Source of the DNA: an uncultured Pseudomonadales bacterium | GTDB lineage: Bacteria > Pseudomonadota > Gammaproteobacteria > Pseudomonadales > Cellvibrionaceae | Assembly: GCA_947494095.1 (NCBI GenBank) | Contig: CANLTI010000002.1 | Coordinates: 62,001-126,000, forward strand | DNA length: 64,000 nucleotides | Reading direction: 5' to 3' | Part shown: positions 27,483-36,713 of the stretch, piece by piece | Layout of the letters: each line of letters opens with the position of its first letter | Numbering within the stretch: the stretch's first letter is position 1 | Notes under the pieces: model-generated | Told to the model about the DNA's origin: nothing | The model's input: only the letters and a program-made list of their open reading frames with translations | Database searches by the model: none | Program-made: the position numbers and the translations under genes

Positions 27483-30458
27483 CTACCTGACGATAAGAAT
27501 ACGATTACCCGTATCTAGGTCAACCATAATAAGACCATAGGTATCTACCGCTAAGTACAAGTAATTAAGGCTAGGGTGTAACGCCATGCCTGAAACACTA
27601 GAGCTAATACTTGGGCCCGTACCCTTCTCGATATCAGCACCATTACTTGAAGTAACGAGTACCTTGCTGTAATCAGACAGATCCATTAACCAAACGCGAC
27701 TCTGATCGGCAATATACACTCCAGAACCATCTTTAGTGTAAAGCAAGGCTGTTGGGCTAATACCTTCAAGTAAAGTTAACTCTTTAGCCGTTGAACGTGG
27801 ACGCCCACCTACTTTAACCGACGTTAGCTCAACCAGTGAAGCAAAACCGCGTTTCTCAATGGTTTTGTAAGCACGTGCAAACAAGAATTTACTATTTTCA
27901 CCGTCGATATGACCAGTAAACGCACTTAAGCCTAAAGTAGAAGATAAAGTACTGTCAGCATTAGCATCTGAGTAGCTTGGCTTACCCGCTAGGTAAGGAC
28001 CCACGCCATCAATACCCCAGCGCTGGAATGTATCAGTACCGCCAAAATCCATGGTATAGATAGAGGCTTCAGGGGTCGTACCATTAAGCGAGGTTAATGC
28101 TGCACCCTCAATATCAACTACCAAACCTTTAGCTGAGGTTAAGAAACCATCTGCTTCTGGGGTTACAGTTTCACCAGTACTATCGACCTTAACTAGGCTA
28201 ACACTGTATTTATTAGTGCCTACCTCGCCAAAGCTATAAGCATCAGCAGCTAAATAAACCGTATCGTTAGCACTATCAACTCCGATTGACCAATTAAGAT
28301 CATCACTTTGCTGATCACTAATCATGCCAGTGTATAAAGACTCACTTTCACCGGTGATGTTGTTGTATTTATACAGCTGAGCGCCATAAGGATCTGAGTA
28401 GTAAAGCACTTCATCATCAGTATCAAACGCGACACTGCGGATGCTGTATACACGATTTTCACCCGCTTTAGGTGCTTGCTGATTACCTAAGTTACTCAAG
28501 AATAAGCTATTTGCTTCTGCATTCTCGCCTGCAACACGTACAACAACTTTAAACTCTTGATTATCAAGGCTTGCAGCTACCGCTAGGCTGTCAGCTTCCC
28601 ACATACCCATACCATCGTCTGCTAACGCCATACCGTTGATGGTTACACTTTCAACAGCGCCAACTACTTTGGTAGAGATGACTTTTAATGCAACCTTCAC
28701 ACTCGTTGCGCCACCTAAGTGAGCTTTTTGTGTTGGGTAAACAAATTGAACCGTTGCGTCATTCGTTGCTGCAGGCATTGAAGAGCTAGACATTGAAGCA
28801 CTAGACATTTCTGAACTCATAGAAGAAGAGCTAGCAACCGACTCACACCAAGGTGTATTAGAGTACTTTTTAAGATAAGCAGCTATATTATCAGCCTTTT
28901 GCTCACAATCACTGTCACCAGCAGCACAACCCATGCCTTTTCCAGTCATCATTTGTGTTGCCAAGTATTTATTGAGCGATACCATCGACTCATCAAACTT
29001 AGTGAAGTTATTAACATCGATACCAGGGAATACAGGTGCTAAGCCAGGAGCTGTTCCTGACACTTCATCAAAGCCTTGGTGACAAGCTACACAAGCACCA
29101 CCTGTATAAGCGGCTTTACCGGCATCTATATCAACCACATCACAATCAACAGGATCTGTTGGCATTGGACTGACAGATGATGAGCTTGAAGCGGGAACGC
29201 TTGAGCTTGAAGCGGGAACGCTTGAGCTTGAAGCGGGAACGCTTGAGCTTGAAGCGGGAACGCTTGAGCTTGAAGCAGGAGCGCTTGAGCTTGAAGCAGG
29301 AGCGCTTGAGCTTGAAGCGGGAGCGCTTGAGCTTGAAGCAGGAGCGCTTGAGCTTGAGCTTGAAGCGGGAGCGCTTGAGCTTGAAGCGGGAACGCTTGAG
29401 CTTGAAGCGGGAACGCTTGAGCTTGAAGCGGGAGCGCTTGAGCTAGGAGCGGGAACGCTTGAGCTTGAAGCAGGAGGAACGATGATCACACTAGAACTTG
29501 AAGAGCTTGAAGCAGGAGGAACGATGATCACACTAGAACTTGAAGAGCTTGAAGCAGGAGGAACAACGATCACACTAGAGCTTGAAGAGCTTGAAGCAGG
29601 AGGAACAACGATCACACTAGAACTTGAAGAGCTTGAAGCAACAGGCGCTGAGCTTGAAGACGTTGTTTGACAATAAGGCATACCCGAAGATTCTTTTAGG
29701 TAAGCAGCAATATTCTCAGCCTTTTGCTCACAATCACTGTCACCAGCAGCACAACCCATGTCTTTTCCAGTCATCATTTGTGTTGCCAAGTATGTACTGA
29801 GCGGCATTACCGACTCGTCAAACTTAGTGAAGTTATTAACATCGAAACCAGGGAATACAGGTGCTAAGCCAGGAGCTGTTCCTGACACTTCATCAAAGCC
29901 TTGGTGACAAGCTACACAAGCACCACCTGTGTAAGCGGCTTTACCGGCATCTATATCAACCACATCACAATCAACAGGATCTGTTGGCATTGGGCTGACA
30001 GATGATGAGCTTGAAGCAGGAGCACTTGAACTAGAAGCAGGAGCACTTGAGCTTGAAGCAGGAGCGCTTGAGCTTGAAGCAGGAGCGCTTGAGCTTGAAG
30101 CAGGAGCGCTTGAGCTTGAAGCGGGAGCACTTGAGCTTGAAGCAGGAGGAACGATGATCACACTAGAACTAGAAGAACTAGAAGCAGGAGGAACGATGAT
30201 CACACTAGAACTAGAAGAACTAGAAGCAGGAGGAACAACGATCACACTAGAGCTTGAAGCAGTGCCGTCAGTTGATGACGTAGTGCCATCGGTTGATGAC
30301 GTAGTGTCATCGCTTGATGATGCAACAGCCGATGAGCTGGTTGTTGGATCTGGGATTACAGGTTCGGAAACCTTTTTGCCACTGCCGCATGCGGCGATGG
30401 ATGTTGTCATTACGGCAAGTAGTACCGATCTGACCAGTATTGTTTTAGCGGAGAACAT
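27483..30458 (-). CDS. Poly-serine lipoprotein with two cytochrome c domains and a beta-propeller, paralogue 3
   Basis: 991 residues. Lipobox signal (TSIAAC), then poly-serine linkers built of SSSSVIIVPPA and SSSAPA repeats, a cytochrome c domain (about residues 155-260, CVACHQGFDEVSG), a second linker, a second almost identical cytochrome c domain (about 430-545), a third linker, and the propeller domain shared with paralogues 1 and 2 (about 565-991, from FVYPTQKAHLGGATSVKV). The two haem domains plus adjoining linker are a recent in-frame duplication with an 825-bp offset. The build suggests a surface electron carrier tethered to a binding propeller. No redox partner is encoded next to it. 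Confidence 0.86.
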   Translation of the reverse strand: MFSAKTILVRSVLLAVMTTSIAACGSGKKVSEPVIPDPTTSSSAVASSSDDTTSSTDGTTSSTDGTASSSSVIVVPPASSSSSSSVIIVPPASSSSSSSVIIVPPASSSSAPASSSSAPASSSSAPASSSSAPASSSSAPASSSSAPASSSSSVSPMPTDPVDCDVVDIDAGKAAYTGGACVACHQGFDEVSGTAPGLAPVFPGFDVNNFTKFDESVMPLSTYLATQMMTGKDMGCAAGDSDCEQKAENIAAYLKESSGMPYCQTTSSSSAPVASSSSSSSVIVVPPASSSSSSSVIVVPPASSSSSSSVIIVPPASSSSSSSVIIVPPASSSSVPAPSSSAPASSSSVPASSSSVPASSSSAPASSSSSSAPASSSSAPASSSSAPASSSSAPASSSSVPASSSSVPASSSSVPASSSSVPASSSSSVSPMPTDPVDCDVVDIDAGKAAYTGGACVACHQGFDEVSGTAPGLAPVFPGIDVNNFTKFDESMVSLNKYLATQMMTGKGMGCAAGDSDCEQKADNIAAYLKKYSNTPWCESVASSSSMSSEMSSASMSSSSMPAATNDATVQFVYPTQKAHLGGATSVKVALKVISTKVVGAVESVTINGMALADDGMGMWEADSLAVAASLDNQEFKVVVRVAGENAEANSLFLSNLGNQQAPKAGENRVYSIRSVAFDTDDEVLYYSDPYGAQLYKYNNITGESESLYTGMISDQQSDDLNWSIGVDSANDTVYLAADAYSFGEVGTNKYSVSLVKVDSTGETVTPEADGFLTSAKGLVVDIEGAALTSLNGTTPEASIYTMDFGGTDTFQRWGIDGVGPYLAGKPSYSDANADSTLSSTLGLSAFTGHIDGENSKFLFARAYKTIEKRGFASLVELTSVKVGGRPRSTAKELTLLEGISPTALLYTKDGSGVYIADQSRVWLMDLSDYSKVLVTSSNGADIEKGTGPSISSSVSGMALHPSLNYLYLAVDTYGLIMVDLDTGNRILIVR
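28876..29192. repeat. Cytochrome domain duplication, unit 1
   Basis: Near-identical to 29701-30017, offset exactly 825 bp (275 codons). Encodes the more C-terminal cytochrome c domain of the 991-residue lipoprotein. Differences are scattered single bases (for example CCTGTATAAG against CCTGTGTAAG). Confidence 0.92.
29701..30017. repeat. Cytochrome domain duplication, unit 2
   Basis: Partner of 28876-29192; encodes the more N-terminal cytochrome c domain. The segment between and beside the units is a tandem array of short serine-linker codons, a likely substrate for slippage and recombination. Confidence 0.92.
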
Positions 30459-30969
30459 TAATAAAACCCCCGGGGTGGTTGTCTTTTATTAGCTAGTAAG
30501 ACCTGCCGCTTAAATAAGTAGCAAGCCAAATTTGTTTTGAAAGACTAACCATGCCGGCTAGCTTCCATCATTAGTGCTGATTGCCTAAGCGCTCAACAAC
30601 TCCATCGTTCTACAGGTTGTATCCTTGTTTCCACGGCTAGCAATTAAGCCTAAGCCTGGTTGCTTGCATACAGCCTATATTATGGGCGAACCCAAACGTG
30701 ACCAAATATTAACCTATTAGCAATTATCTATACATGGTTGTTTTTTAACCATGTTGTAATTTGCGATTGGCTTCTCGTTTCCTGAGTGATCTTTTACGCC
30801 TACCCATTCAAATGATAGATACCTTTGAGAGGGTATGGCGTATCTTTCCTCGTTTTTTTGGCTCAGCCCAGTATACACGGCATGTTTTTACTTGCGCATA
30901 TTTTGCGAAGCTTTGCGACATGTTTCCTTTACCGATTATCAAATACTGCATTAAGCAAACAAAATAGGT

Positions 30970-31375
30970 AATTAAAAGTTGTAATTTTCTAACTTTTAAA
31001 ATGTTTAACCTTAAGACTTGAACTCGGAATAAAAAAAATTGAAATAAATATTACTTTTAAATTTATTGTTATAGTTAGCAAAAATTTCACTGTGTGTAAT
31101 ACAAAAAAAGTTAATAAAATCAATTTGTTATAGAATATTTAGTCAGTGCAATTGCCTTGCGTTTAACCCTCTGATTAGGGTTAGCGTGTTGTGCATAAGA
31201 TGGCTGAACTTTGAGGTTTTTGCCAAAACGGGCATATATCTGTGGATGAATGTGGATGGTTTTTATCAGGTTGCTCAAAAGTTACGCATTCAGCTGTCCA
31301 CACTGTGGGTAAACCTGTGTTGTTATGTTAATAAAAGTATTTTATAAGCTATGGATAAGATTGGTCTGTGTATAA
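30970..31375. other. Second origin-like region: AT-rich stretch plus DnaA-box cluster
   Basis: A very AT-rich stretch (about 30970-31145) is followed by DnaA-box-like 9-mers: TGTGGATGA at 31241, TGTGGGTAA at 31304 and TATGGATAA at 31350 (one mismatch each to TGTGNATAA), and a perfect TGTGTATAA at 31367-31375. Order and spacing resemble an unwinding element beside DnaA boxes. It lies in the interval between mnmG and mnmE, near where enteric oriC lies relative to gidA. Whether it is an origin, a DnaA-titrating site or chance is open. The rest of the gap 30459-31921 holds the promoter side of paralogue 3, a terminator and MITE C. Confidence 0.4.
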
Positions 31376-31512
31376 GTCTGTGTGCAATATGTATTTGTTG
31401 TGCGTAAAAGCTTGGGGTAGTGTGTATATAAGTGTTTATTGGGGATTGTGAGGTATCGCGAAGCTGTAATGTTGCTGTGAGCGGCTATCGCAGTACCTCA
31501 ACAGGCAGGCAC

Positions 31513-31546
31513 AAAAAAACCACAGGCGTATTGCTGTGGTTTTTTG
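31513..31546. terminator. Bidirectional terminator
   Basis: AAAAAACCACAG and CTGTGGTTTTTT surround an 8-nt loop. It is probably the original mnmE terminator, now displaced from the mnmE stop by the insertion of MITE C. A structured stretch just before it (TGAGGTA near 31450 pairing with TACCTCA near 31494) could also make it the end of a plus-strand small RNA. Confidence 0.8.
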
Positions 31547-31623
31547 CGGGCTGTGTGTTTGTGAGGTGGGTTTACCGGTTTAAAGAGTCGTATTGGGCGT
31601 AAGATGTGTCGGTTTTATTGGTT

Positions 31624-31856
31624 GTAACTATTCAGTTCAGCTGATGAACCTCACCTGATTGGGTGCTGATGGATTATTTTCTGGGTATTTAACCGGGCCT
31701 TGCAGGGAAAGCAAGGGATAGACAGTGCACCTGCATAAGGATATGCAAGATTAGACTTTGCAGGAGCATAAAGTCGAGAAGCACAAAGTCGCAGATGGCT
31801 TGAGCGGCCAGTCAATGATTTATGAGCGCCTAATTTCGGTACCTCTGAATAGTTAC
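31624..31856. mobile_element. MITE copy C (233 bp)
   Basis: Ends GTAACTATTCAG and CTGAATAGTTAC; opposite orientation to copy B. Flanks TATTGGTT and TATTCGTT match at 7 of 8 bases. It sits between mnmE and the terminator at 31513-31546. An open frame on its minus strand (31651-31890) is an artefact of the repeat. Confidence 0.92.
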
Positions 31857-31921
31857 TATTCGTTTTGAGTACGTTTGAAGGGCTCACCATTTAATGGTCG
31901 AGCGCATTGACGGCGCAAGCG

Positions 31922-33265
31922 TTACTTACCAATGCAAAAGCTGCTAAAAATACGGCCGAGTAAGTCATCGGGGGTAAAGCGACCCGTGATTTCACTGAGG
32001 TGGTCTTGGGCTAGGCGTAGGTCTTCGGCGAGCAGCTCACCGGCGGCATAACTGTGCAATTGCTGATGCCCATTCATAAGGTAGCTTTGTGCTTTTTGTA
32101 GCGCCTCTAAATGACGGCGTCTGGCGCTAAAACCGCCTTCGGCTGTGCCTTGATAACCCATTGCGGCTTTTAGTTGGGCTTGTAGGGCACTAATGCCTTC
32201 ACCTGTTTTGGCCGATAACCAAATACCTTCGGCTGTCACTGTCGGCTGTTGCGCTAGCTGATCACTTTTGTTGTACACCACGGTGAGTTTTTTGCTGTAG
32301 CGCGGCTGGTTAAAAAACTCTGGCCAGTGGTTGGGGGCATCTAACTGTGCGGTATCGGTTGCATCAATAATCAGCATTATGCGGTCGGCAGTGTCTATTT
32401 CCTCCCATGCGCGGTGAATACCCATTTGCTCAACAATATCGTTGCTATCACGCAAGCCAGCTGTATCGGTGATGTGCAGGGGCATACCATCGATATGGAT
32501 GTGTTCGCGCAACACATCGCGTGTAGTGCCGGCAATATTGGTCACAATAGCGACCTCTTTTTGAGCAAGGCAGTTTAATAAGCTAGATTTTCCAGCATTG
32601 GGCCGTCCGGCGATGACAACCTTCATGCCTTCACGCAAAATAGCGCCTTGTTCGGCTTTGGCCAACACCTGCTTTAGCGTGTGCATAATGGTGTTGAGTT
32701 GACCACTGACGTGGCCGTCATTTAAAAAGTCGATTTCTTCTTCGGGAAAGTCGATGGCGGCCTCGACGTATAAGCGCAATGCTATCAGCTCTTCTACCAA
32801 GGTGTTAACCGCTTGCGAAAACTCGCCTTGCAAAGAGTTAACCGCTTGTTTGGCGGCTGCACGCGAGCTGGCATCAATAAGGTCTGCAATCGCTTCGGCT
32901 TGGGCTAAATCGAGTTTATCATTTAAAAATGCCCGTTCACTAAATTCACCGGGGTTTGCTAAGCGTGCACCGTGCGCGGTAATTTGCTCGAGTAGCATAT
33001 CTAAAATAACTGGCCCGCCATGCCCTTGTAGCTCAACAACATCTTCGCCGGTAAACGAGTAGGGTGCTTTAAAAAATAAGGCAATACCTTGGTCGATGAC
33101 TTGTTTGTGTGCATCTTTGAATGGCAGGTAGTGAGCGTGGCGAGGAGTAAGAGTACTGCCGGTAATGGCCTGCCCAATAGCCAGTGCTTTTGGGCCCGAT
33201 ATGCGCACTACGCCTACGCCACCACGGCCGGGTGCGGTAGCAACTGCGGTAATCGTGTCGTGCAT
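31922..33265 (-). CDS. mnmE: tRNA modification GTPase MnmE
   Basis: 447 residues; potassium-activated GTPase that works with MnmG on U34. Start at ATG 33265 with AGAGAG upstream gives [24 protein letters not shown]; the frame is open to 33325 without support. Domains: folate-binding N-terminal domain, helical domain, G domain with [12 protein letters not shown] (G1), DTAGLRD (G3) and NKSD (G4), and the invariant C-terminal CIGK whose Cys is functional. It follows yidC on the same strand, separated by a hairpin terminator. Confidence 0.98.
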   Translation of the reverse strand: MHDTITAVATAPGRGGVGVVRISGPKALAIGQAITGSTLTPRHAHYLPFKDAHKQVIDQGIALFFKAPYSFTGEDVVELQGHGGPVILDMLLEQITAHGARLANPGEFSERAFLNDKLDLAQAEAIADLIDASSRAAAKQAVNSLQGEFSQAVNTLVEELIALRLYVEAAIDFPEEEIDFLNDGHVSGQLNTIMHTLKQVLAKAEQGAILREGMKVVIAGRPNAGKSSLLNCLAQKEVAIVTNIAGTTRDVLREHIHIDGMPLHITDTAGLRDSNDIVEQMGIHRAWEEIDTADRIMLIIDATDTAQLDAPNHWPEFFNQPRYSKKLTVVYNKSDQLAQQPTVTAEGIWLSAKTGEGISALQAQLKAAMGYQGTAEGGFSARRRHLEALQKAQSYLMNGHQQLHSYAAGELLAEDLRLAQDHLSEITGRFTPDDLLGRIFSSFCIGK

Positions 33266-33313
33266 AATATGCTCTCTGTGTTGGTGGAGTGGGGTTGATA
33301 CTGTGTAAAAACC

Positions 33314-33372
33314 AAAAATGGCCACACTTTATATTGAAGTATTAGATACTCAGCATAAAGGTGGCCATTTTA
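33314..33372 (-). terminator. Terminator-like hairpin between yidC and mnmE
   Basis: AAAATGGCCAC (33315-33325) and GTGGCCATTTT (33361-33371), extended inward by CTTTAT/ATAAAG, with a minus-strand T-rich tail (ATTTTTGGTTTTT). It could partly uncouple mnmE from the rpmH-yidC unit. Confidence 0.7.
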
Positions 33373-33406
33373 ACGTTTTGGTGACGCTAAGGTGGTAAAA
33401 AGCGAA

Positions 33407-35074
33407 TTACTTTTCGTTTTCGATTTGTCGGTTAATCATGTACATCTGAATAATCGATAACGTATTGTTCACCACCCAGTAAACCACTAAGCCTGCAGGG
33501 AAAAACATAAATAAGCCGGTAAAAAATACGGGCATCCATTGCATGATTTTAGCTTGGGTAGGGTCTGGTGGCGTCGGTTGTAGGCGTTGCTGAAGCCACA
33601 TTGTTAAGCCCATCACCAGTGGCAAGACAAAGTAAGGGTCTTTGACGCTTAAATCATTGAGCCACATAAAAGAGGCATGGCGTAACTCTACGCTTTCCAT
33701 TAAGGCCCAGTAAAGCGCAATAAATACAGGCATTTGTAACAGCATTGGTAGGCAACCGCTCACGGGGTTGACCTTTTCTGTTTTGTAGAGCTTCATGAGC
33801 TCTTGCGACATACGTTGACGGTCATCGCCGTAAGTCTCTTTAAGTGCTTGCATTTTGGGTTGTACTTTACGCATTTTGGCCATGCTGCGATAGCTGATGG
33901 CGCTAGGGTAATAGAACAGTAATTTAATGAGCAATGTGAGTAAAATAATCGCGATGCCCCAGTTGCCCACGAGATCGTGAATGTGATCTAGGCTCCAAAA
34001 TAACGGTTTAGCGATCATCCATAAAAAGCCGTAATCGACGGTAAGGTCTAAGTAGGGCGCAATTTTTTCGAGCTCGCTCACATCTTTGGGCCCGGCATAA
34101 AACTGAGCGCTGATGGTTTGTGTTTGTCCGGCTGCTACTACAGTGGGGGCACTGGCAAAGCTAAAAAAGTACATATCGCTGTTTTTGGCTTTGCGTAACG
34201 TGTAAGTGTTTTGGGTGTTGCTATCGGGGATCCAGGCGCTCACAAAGTAGTGTTGTACCATGGCTATCCAGCCACCTTGCTTATTGTGCTTGAAGGATTC
34301 TTCGGCAATATCACTAAAACTGTATTTGTCGTAGTTGGTGTCGGTGGTGGTGGTGGCAGCGCCTAAAAAGGGCGACATACCTACGCCTGGTGCAATAACA
34401 GGGTTGTGTGAGTCGCGCTTAATACTACCCACTAAGCTTGCCTGCCAAGGAGACGCGCCTTTGTTATCAATAATGTATTCAAGGTCAACCAAGTAGCTAC
34501 CGCGCTTTAGCGTAAAGCGTTTGGTAATTACGGTGCTGTCTTGTTGATATAAAAGGTCAATACTGAGTGTTTCATCGGTATCGTCCATGGCGTAATTACT
34601 GCGTGCACTCACAAACGTAGGGCGACTGTTTTTGCTGTCGGTACCGTTAAGGCCTGCCAAACCACTGCGAGCAATGTAGGTGGTGTTTGCTGTTTGATTC
34701 AGTAAAATAAACGGCTCGGCTTGCTCACCTTCTACGACGAGGGTGTCGTTAAGCTTGAGCAATGCCACTTTAACAATATCGCCACCAACGGGGTTGATGG
34801 TGATCTCTAAGGTATCAGAGCTGGCTTTAATGAGCTGGCTTTGTTCGGGCAAATTAGTGGCGGCCACAGGAGCTTGGGCGGGTGTTTGAATATCAAACTC
34901 GCTCATTTGTTCGGCTTGCTCATTTGCAACATCGATCGACTCGGCCACAGAGGCAGGTTGCAAACTTAAGGCGCTAATTTTACGTTCTTGAAAATCGTTC
35001 CAGCGAATGATCAATAAAAAAGCGACAACTAAAATGCCACCAATGATTGAGGTGCGTAACCAATCCATCTTCAT
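33407..35074 (-). CDS. yidC: Membrane protein insertase YidC
   Basis: 555 residues. Inserts and folds inner-membrane proteins alone or with SecYEG. N-terminal signal-anchor helix ([23 protein letters not shown]), large periplasmic beta domain (residues about 75-335), then the conserved five-helix 60KD/Oxa1 core with [21 protein letters not shown] and [24 protein letters not shown] 35068 (MDWLRT) may be the true start, 6 bp inside. It follows yidD by 14 bp. Confidence 0.97.
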   Translation of the reverse strand: MKMDWLRTSIIGGILVVAFLLIIRWNDFQERKISALSLQPASVAESIDVANEQAEQMSEFDIQTPAQAPVAATNLPEQSQLIKASSDTLEITINPVGGDIVKVALLKLNDTLVVEGEQAEPFILLNQTANTTYIARSGLAGLNGTDSKNSRPTFVSARSNYAMDDTDETLSIDLLYQQDSTVITKRFTLKRGSYLVDLEYIIDNKGASPWQASLVGSIKRDSHNPVIAPGVGMSPFLGAATTTTDTNYDKYSFSDIAEESFKHNKQGGWIAMVQHYFVSAWIPDSNTQNTYTLRKAKNSDMYFFSFASAPTVVAAGQTQTISAQFYAGPKDVSELEKIAPYLDLTVDYGFLWMIAKPLFWSLDHIHDLVGNWGIAIILLTLLIKLLFYYPSAISYRSMAKMRKVQPKMQALKETYGDDRQRMSQELMKLYKTEKVNPVSGCLPMLLQMPVFIALYWALMESVELRHASFMWLNDLSVKDPYFVLPLVMGLTMWLQQRLQPTPPDPTQAKIMQWMPVFFTGLFMFFPAGLVVYWVVNNTLSIIQMYMINRQIENEK

Positions 35075-35088
35075 TTTGAATTAAGCCA

Positions 35089-35331
35089 TTAAGGTTTTGG
35101 GGGTTTGATAGGTTGCGGTACGGGGTCGTACCCACCGGCGTGCCACGGATGACAACAACCAATGCGTTTGGCGCTAAGCCAACCCCCTTTGAGCAACCCG
35201 TGGGTAGTCAGAGCCTCTTCTGCATAAGCAGAGCAGCTTGGGTAAAAACGACAATTTTGCCCAAGAAGCGGGCTTATAAAGTAGCGATAACCTTTTATCA
35301 GCATTACGGTTAGCCATAATAAAGGCCGCAT
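35089..35331 (-). CDS. yidD: Membrane protein insertion efficiency factor YidD
   Basis: About 80 residues from ATG 35331, giving [20 protein letters not shown], the normal family N-terminus; a longer frame to 35397 would overlap rnpA. Hallmarks [19 protein letters not shown] and [13 protein letters not shown] are present. It is a small amphipathic protein that assists YidC-dependent insertion; its place between rnpA and yidC is standard. Confidence 0.94.
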   Translation of the reverse strand: MRPLLWLTVMLIKGYRYFISPLLGQNCRFYPSCSAYAEEALTTHGLLKGGWLSAKRIGCCHPWHAGGYDPVPQPIKPPKP

Positions 35332-35354
35332 TAAGCTAGCCCAAAAACCGCGTT

Positions 35355-35777
35355 TTAAGATGCAACGTGTGCAGCGCGCTTGATGATGCGTTTCCATAAG
35401 CCATTAAATGCTTGTTGTAGTTGCTGATTAGTCAGGGTATCTGCCCCTTTGCGGGCAAGCACTATAGCATCTATTGGAGGAAGTTTGTGTTGTTGCAGCC
35501 GAAAGGTCTCGCGAGCAAAGCGTTTGATTCTATTGCGCGCATGGGCATGGCGGATATGTTTTTTGGCAATAACCAAACCTAGCCTTGCTTGCGTGTGTTT
35601 GTCATCGTTAAAGCGTGACAAAATGAGCAGATGCTGATTAGACGCACGGATAGGCGCGTTATCAAAAACAGGGGAGAAGTCGTGCTTATTTAATAAGCGT
35701 TGCTTTTTGGTAAAAGCAAAAGAAAAGATTGGGGTGTTAGCACTGTGCACTTGTTGCGTTGAAGGAGGAGAGTACAT
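35355..35777 (-). CDS. rnpA: Ribonuclease P protein component
   Basis: 140 residues. Protein subunit that helps the RNase P RNA cleave tRNA 5' leaders. The family segment [19 protein letters not shown] starts near residue 22, and the RNR motif [16 protein letters not shown] is intact. The 20-residue N-terminal tail is longer than in E. coli. It lies 121 bp after rpmH. Confidence 0.95.
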   Translation of the reverse strand: MYSPPSTQQVHSANTPIFSFAFTKKQRLLNKHDFSPVFDNAPIRASNQHLLILSRFNDDKHTQARLGLVIAKKHIRHAHARNRIKRFARETFRLQQHKLPPIDAIVLARKGADTLTNQQLQQAFNGLWKRIIKRAAHVAS

Positions 35778-35898
35778 CGAGTTCCTACTTTTAGTGTGTT
35801 TATAAAATCTCTATAAGCACGAGTTAAGGCACAGTTAAACGTTGTGTCATCAATAATCTATTAATGACACGGTATTTGCCGAACACCCCGGCAATCAC

Positions 35899-36033
35899 TT
35901 ATGCCGAAAGGCTGTGACGACCTTTTGCGCGGCGACGCGCTAAAATAGCACGGCCAGACTTAGTTGCCATGCGAGCACGGAAACCGTGGCTACGCTTGCG
36001 CTTAATGACGCTAGGTTGAAATGTTCTTTTCAT
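35899..36033 (-). CDS. rpmH: 50S ribosomal protein L34
   Basis: A 44-residue gene: [18 protein letters not shown] and onward to GRHSLSA. It is the standard L34 length and sequence. It is the first gene of the rpmH-rnpA-yidD-yidC block and borders the origin region. Confidence 0.98.
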   Translation of the reverse strand: MKRTFQPSVIKRKRSHGFRARMATKSGRAILARRRAKGRHSLSA

Positions 36034-36713
36034 GATAAATACCTGAAAAATGGATGGCCGAGTCAACGGATGAATTTAGGTTTCAAGCGGCTGGGCCGCA
36101 AAAAGTCGGCGGATAATACAGAGCTTTGCTCATAAAAGCAACAGTAAAAAGGTTTATAGGTGATGCGCGGCCATACTTGTGTGTAACTTGGCGTAATAAC
36201 ACTACATATGGACAAAACTGATTATTTGCACCGAGTTTTTACAGCTTTTCAATAGCTTATTAACAGCTTTATGCACAGCTTGCTGGGTATTATTCAGGTG
36301 TTATAAACAAATTTAATATTAATTTTTTTGGATAAAGCCCTTGCCGCTCATGGGCTACAGCAATAATGTAAAAATAATCCACGTAACTATTCAAAAAAAC
36401 CGATAAAAATGTGGATAACTAAAGCTTCAGCCGTTACACTCTTTTGAAAATTTTATTACCCTCTTAAAAAACCTTGTTTTTGCCTTTTTTATACACAATG
36501 CCTGTGGTTAAGCAGCGTGTTGTACACAGTGTCGTGCTTTTTTAAGGCTGCTTTGACTTTTGATAACAGTGCGCTTTTGAGTTGTGCTGTTAAAGGCTGT
36601 ATAAAATAACAATGGCTTTGTGGGCGTCATACATTTATTGATGGCCACTATGGTGTTTGGTAAGCAATGCGGCTTACCTGATTCACGGTATGTGATCAAT
36701 TGGAGAAACTCAT
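36034..36713. other. Main oriC candidate (rpmH-dnaA intergenic region)
   Basis: 680 bp between divergent rpmH and dnaA. It contains three perfect DnaA boxes: TTATGCACA at 36269-36277, TGTGGATAA (reverse) at 36410-36418 and TTATACACA at 36489-36497. One-mismatch boxes are TGTGGTTAA near 36503 and TTGTACACA at 36520-36528. An AT-rich stretch at 36301-36340 is a possible unwinding element. Genes run away from it on both sides. This is the oriC site in Pseudomonas-type chromosomes. A MITE-end-like GTAACTATTCA lies at 36383-36393. Confidence 0.8.

Noticed and set aside
29177..29470. Tandem short repeats (GAGCTTGAAGC units) that look array-like
   Set aside because: They are codons of the serine/alanine linker in the minus-strand lipoprotein, with no spacers; not a CRISPR array. 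Open frames on the opposite strand here are shadows of the repeat.
30761..30967. 68-codon plus-strand frame before the AT-rich tract
   Set aside because: No ribosome site or family resemblance; lies in the promoter-side gap of paralogue 3.
31651..31890. Minus-strand frame of 79 codons
   Set aside because: It lies within MITE copy C, and the same peptide appears from copy E (47516-47704); repeat artefact with no ribosome site.
36508..36699. Minus-strand frame of 63 codons in the rpmH-dnaA gap
   Set aside because: Overlaps DnaA boxes in the origin region, no ribosome site, no family resemblance.
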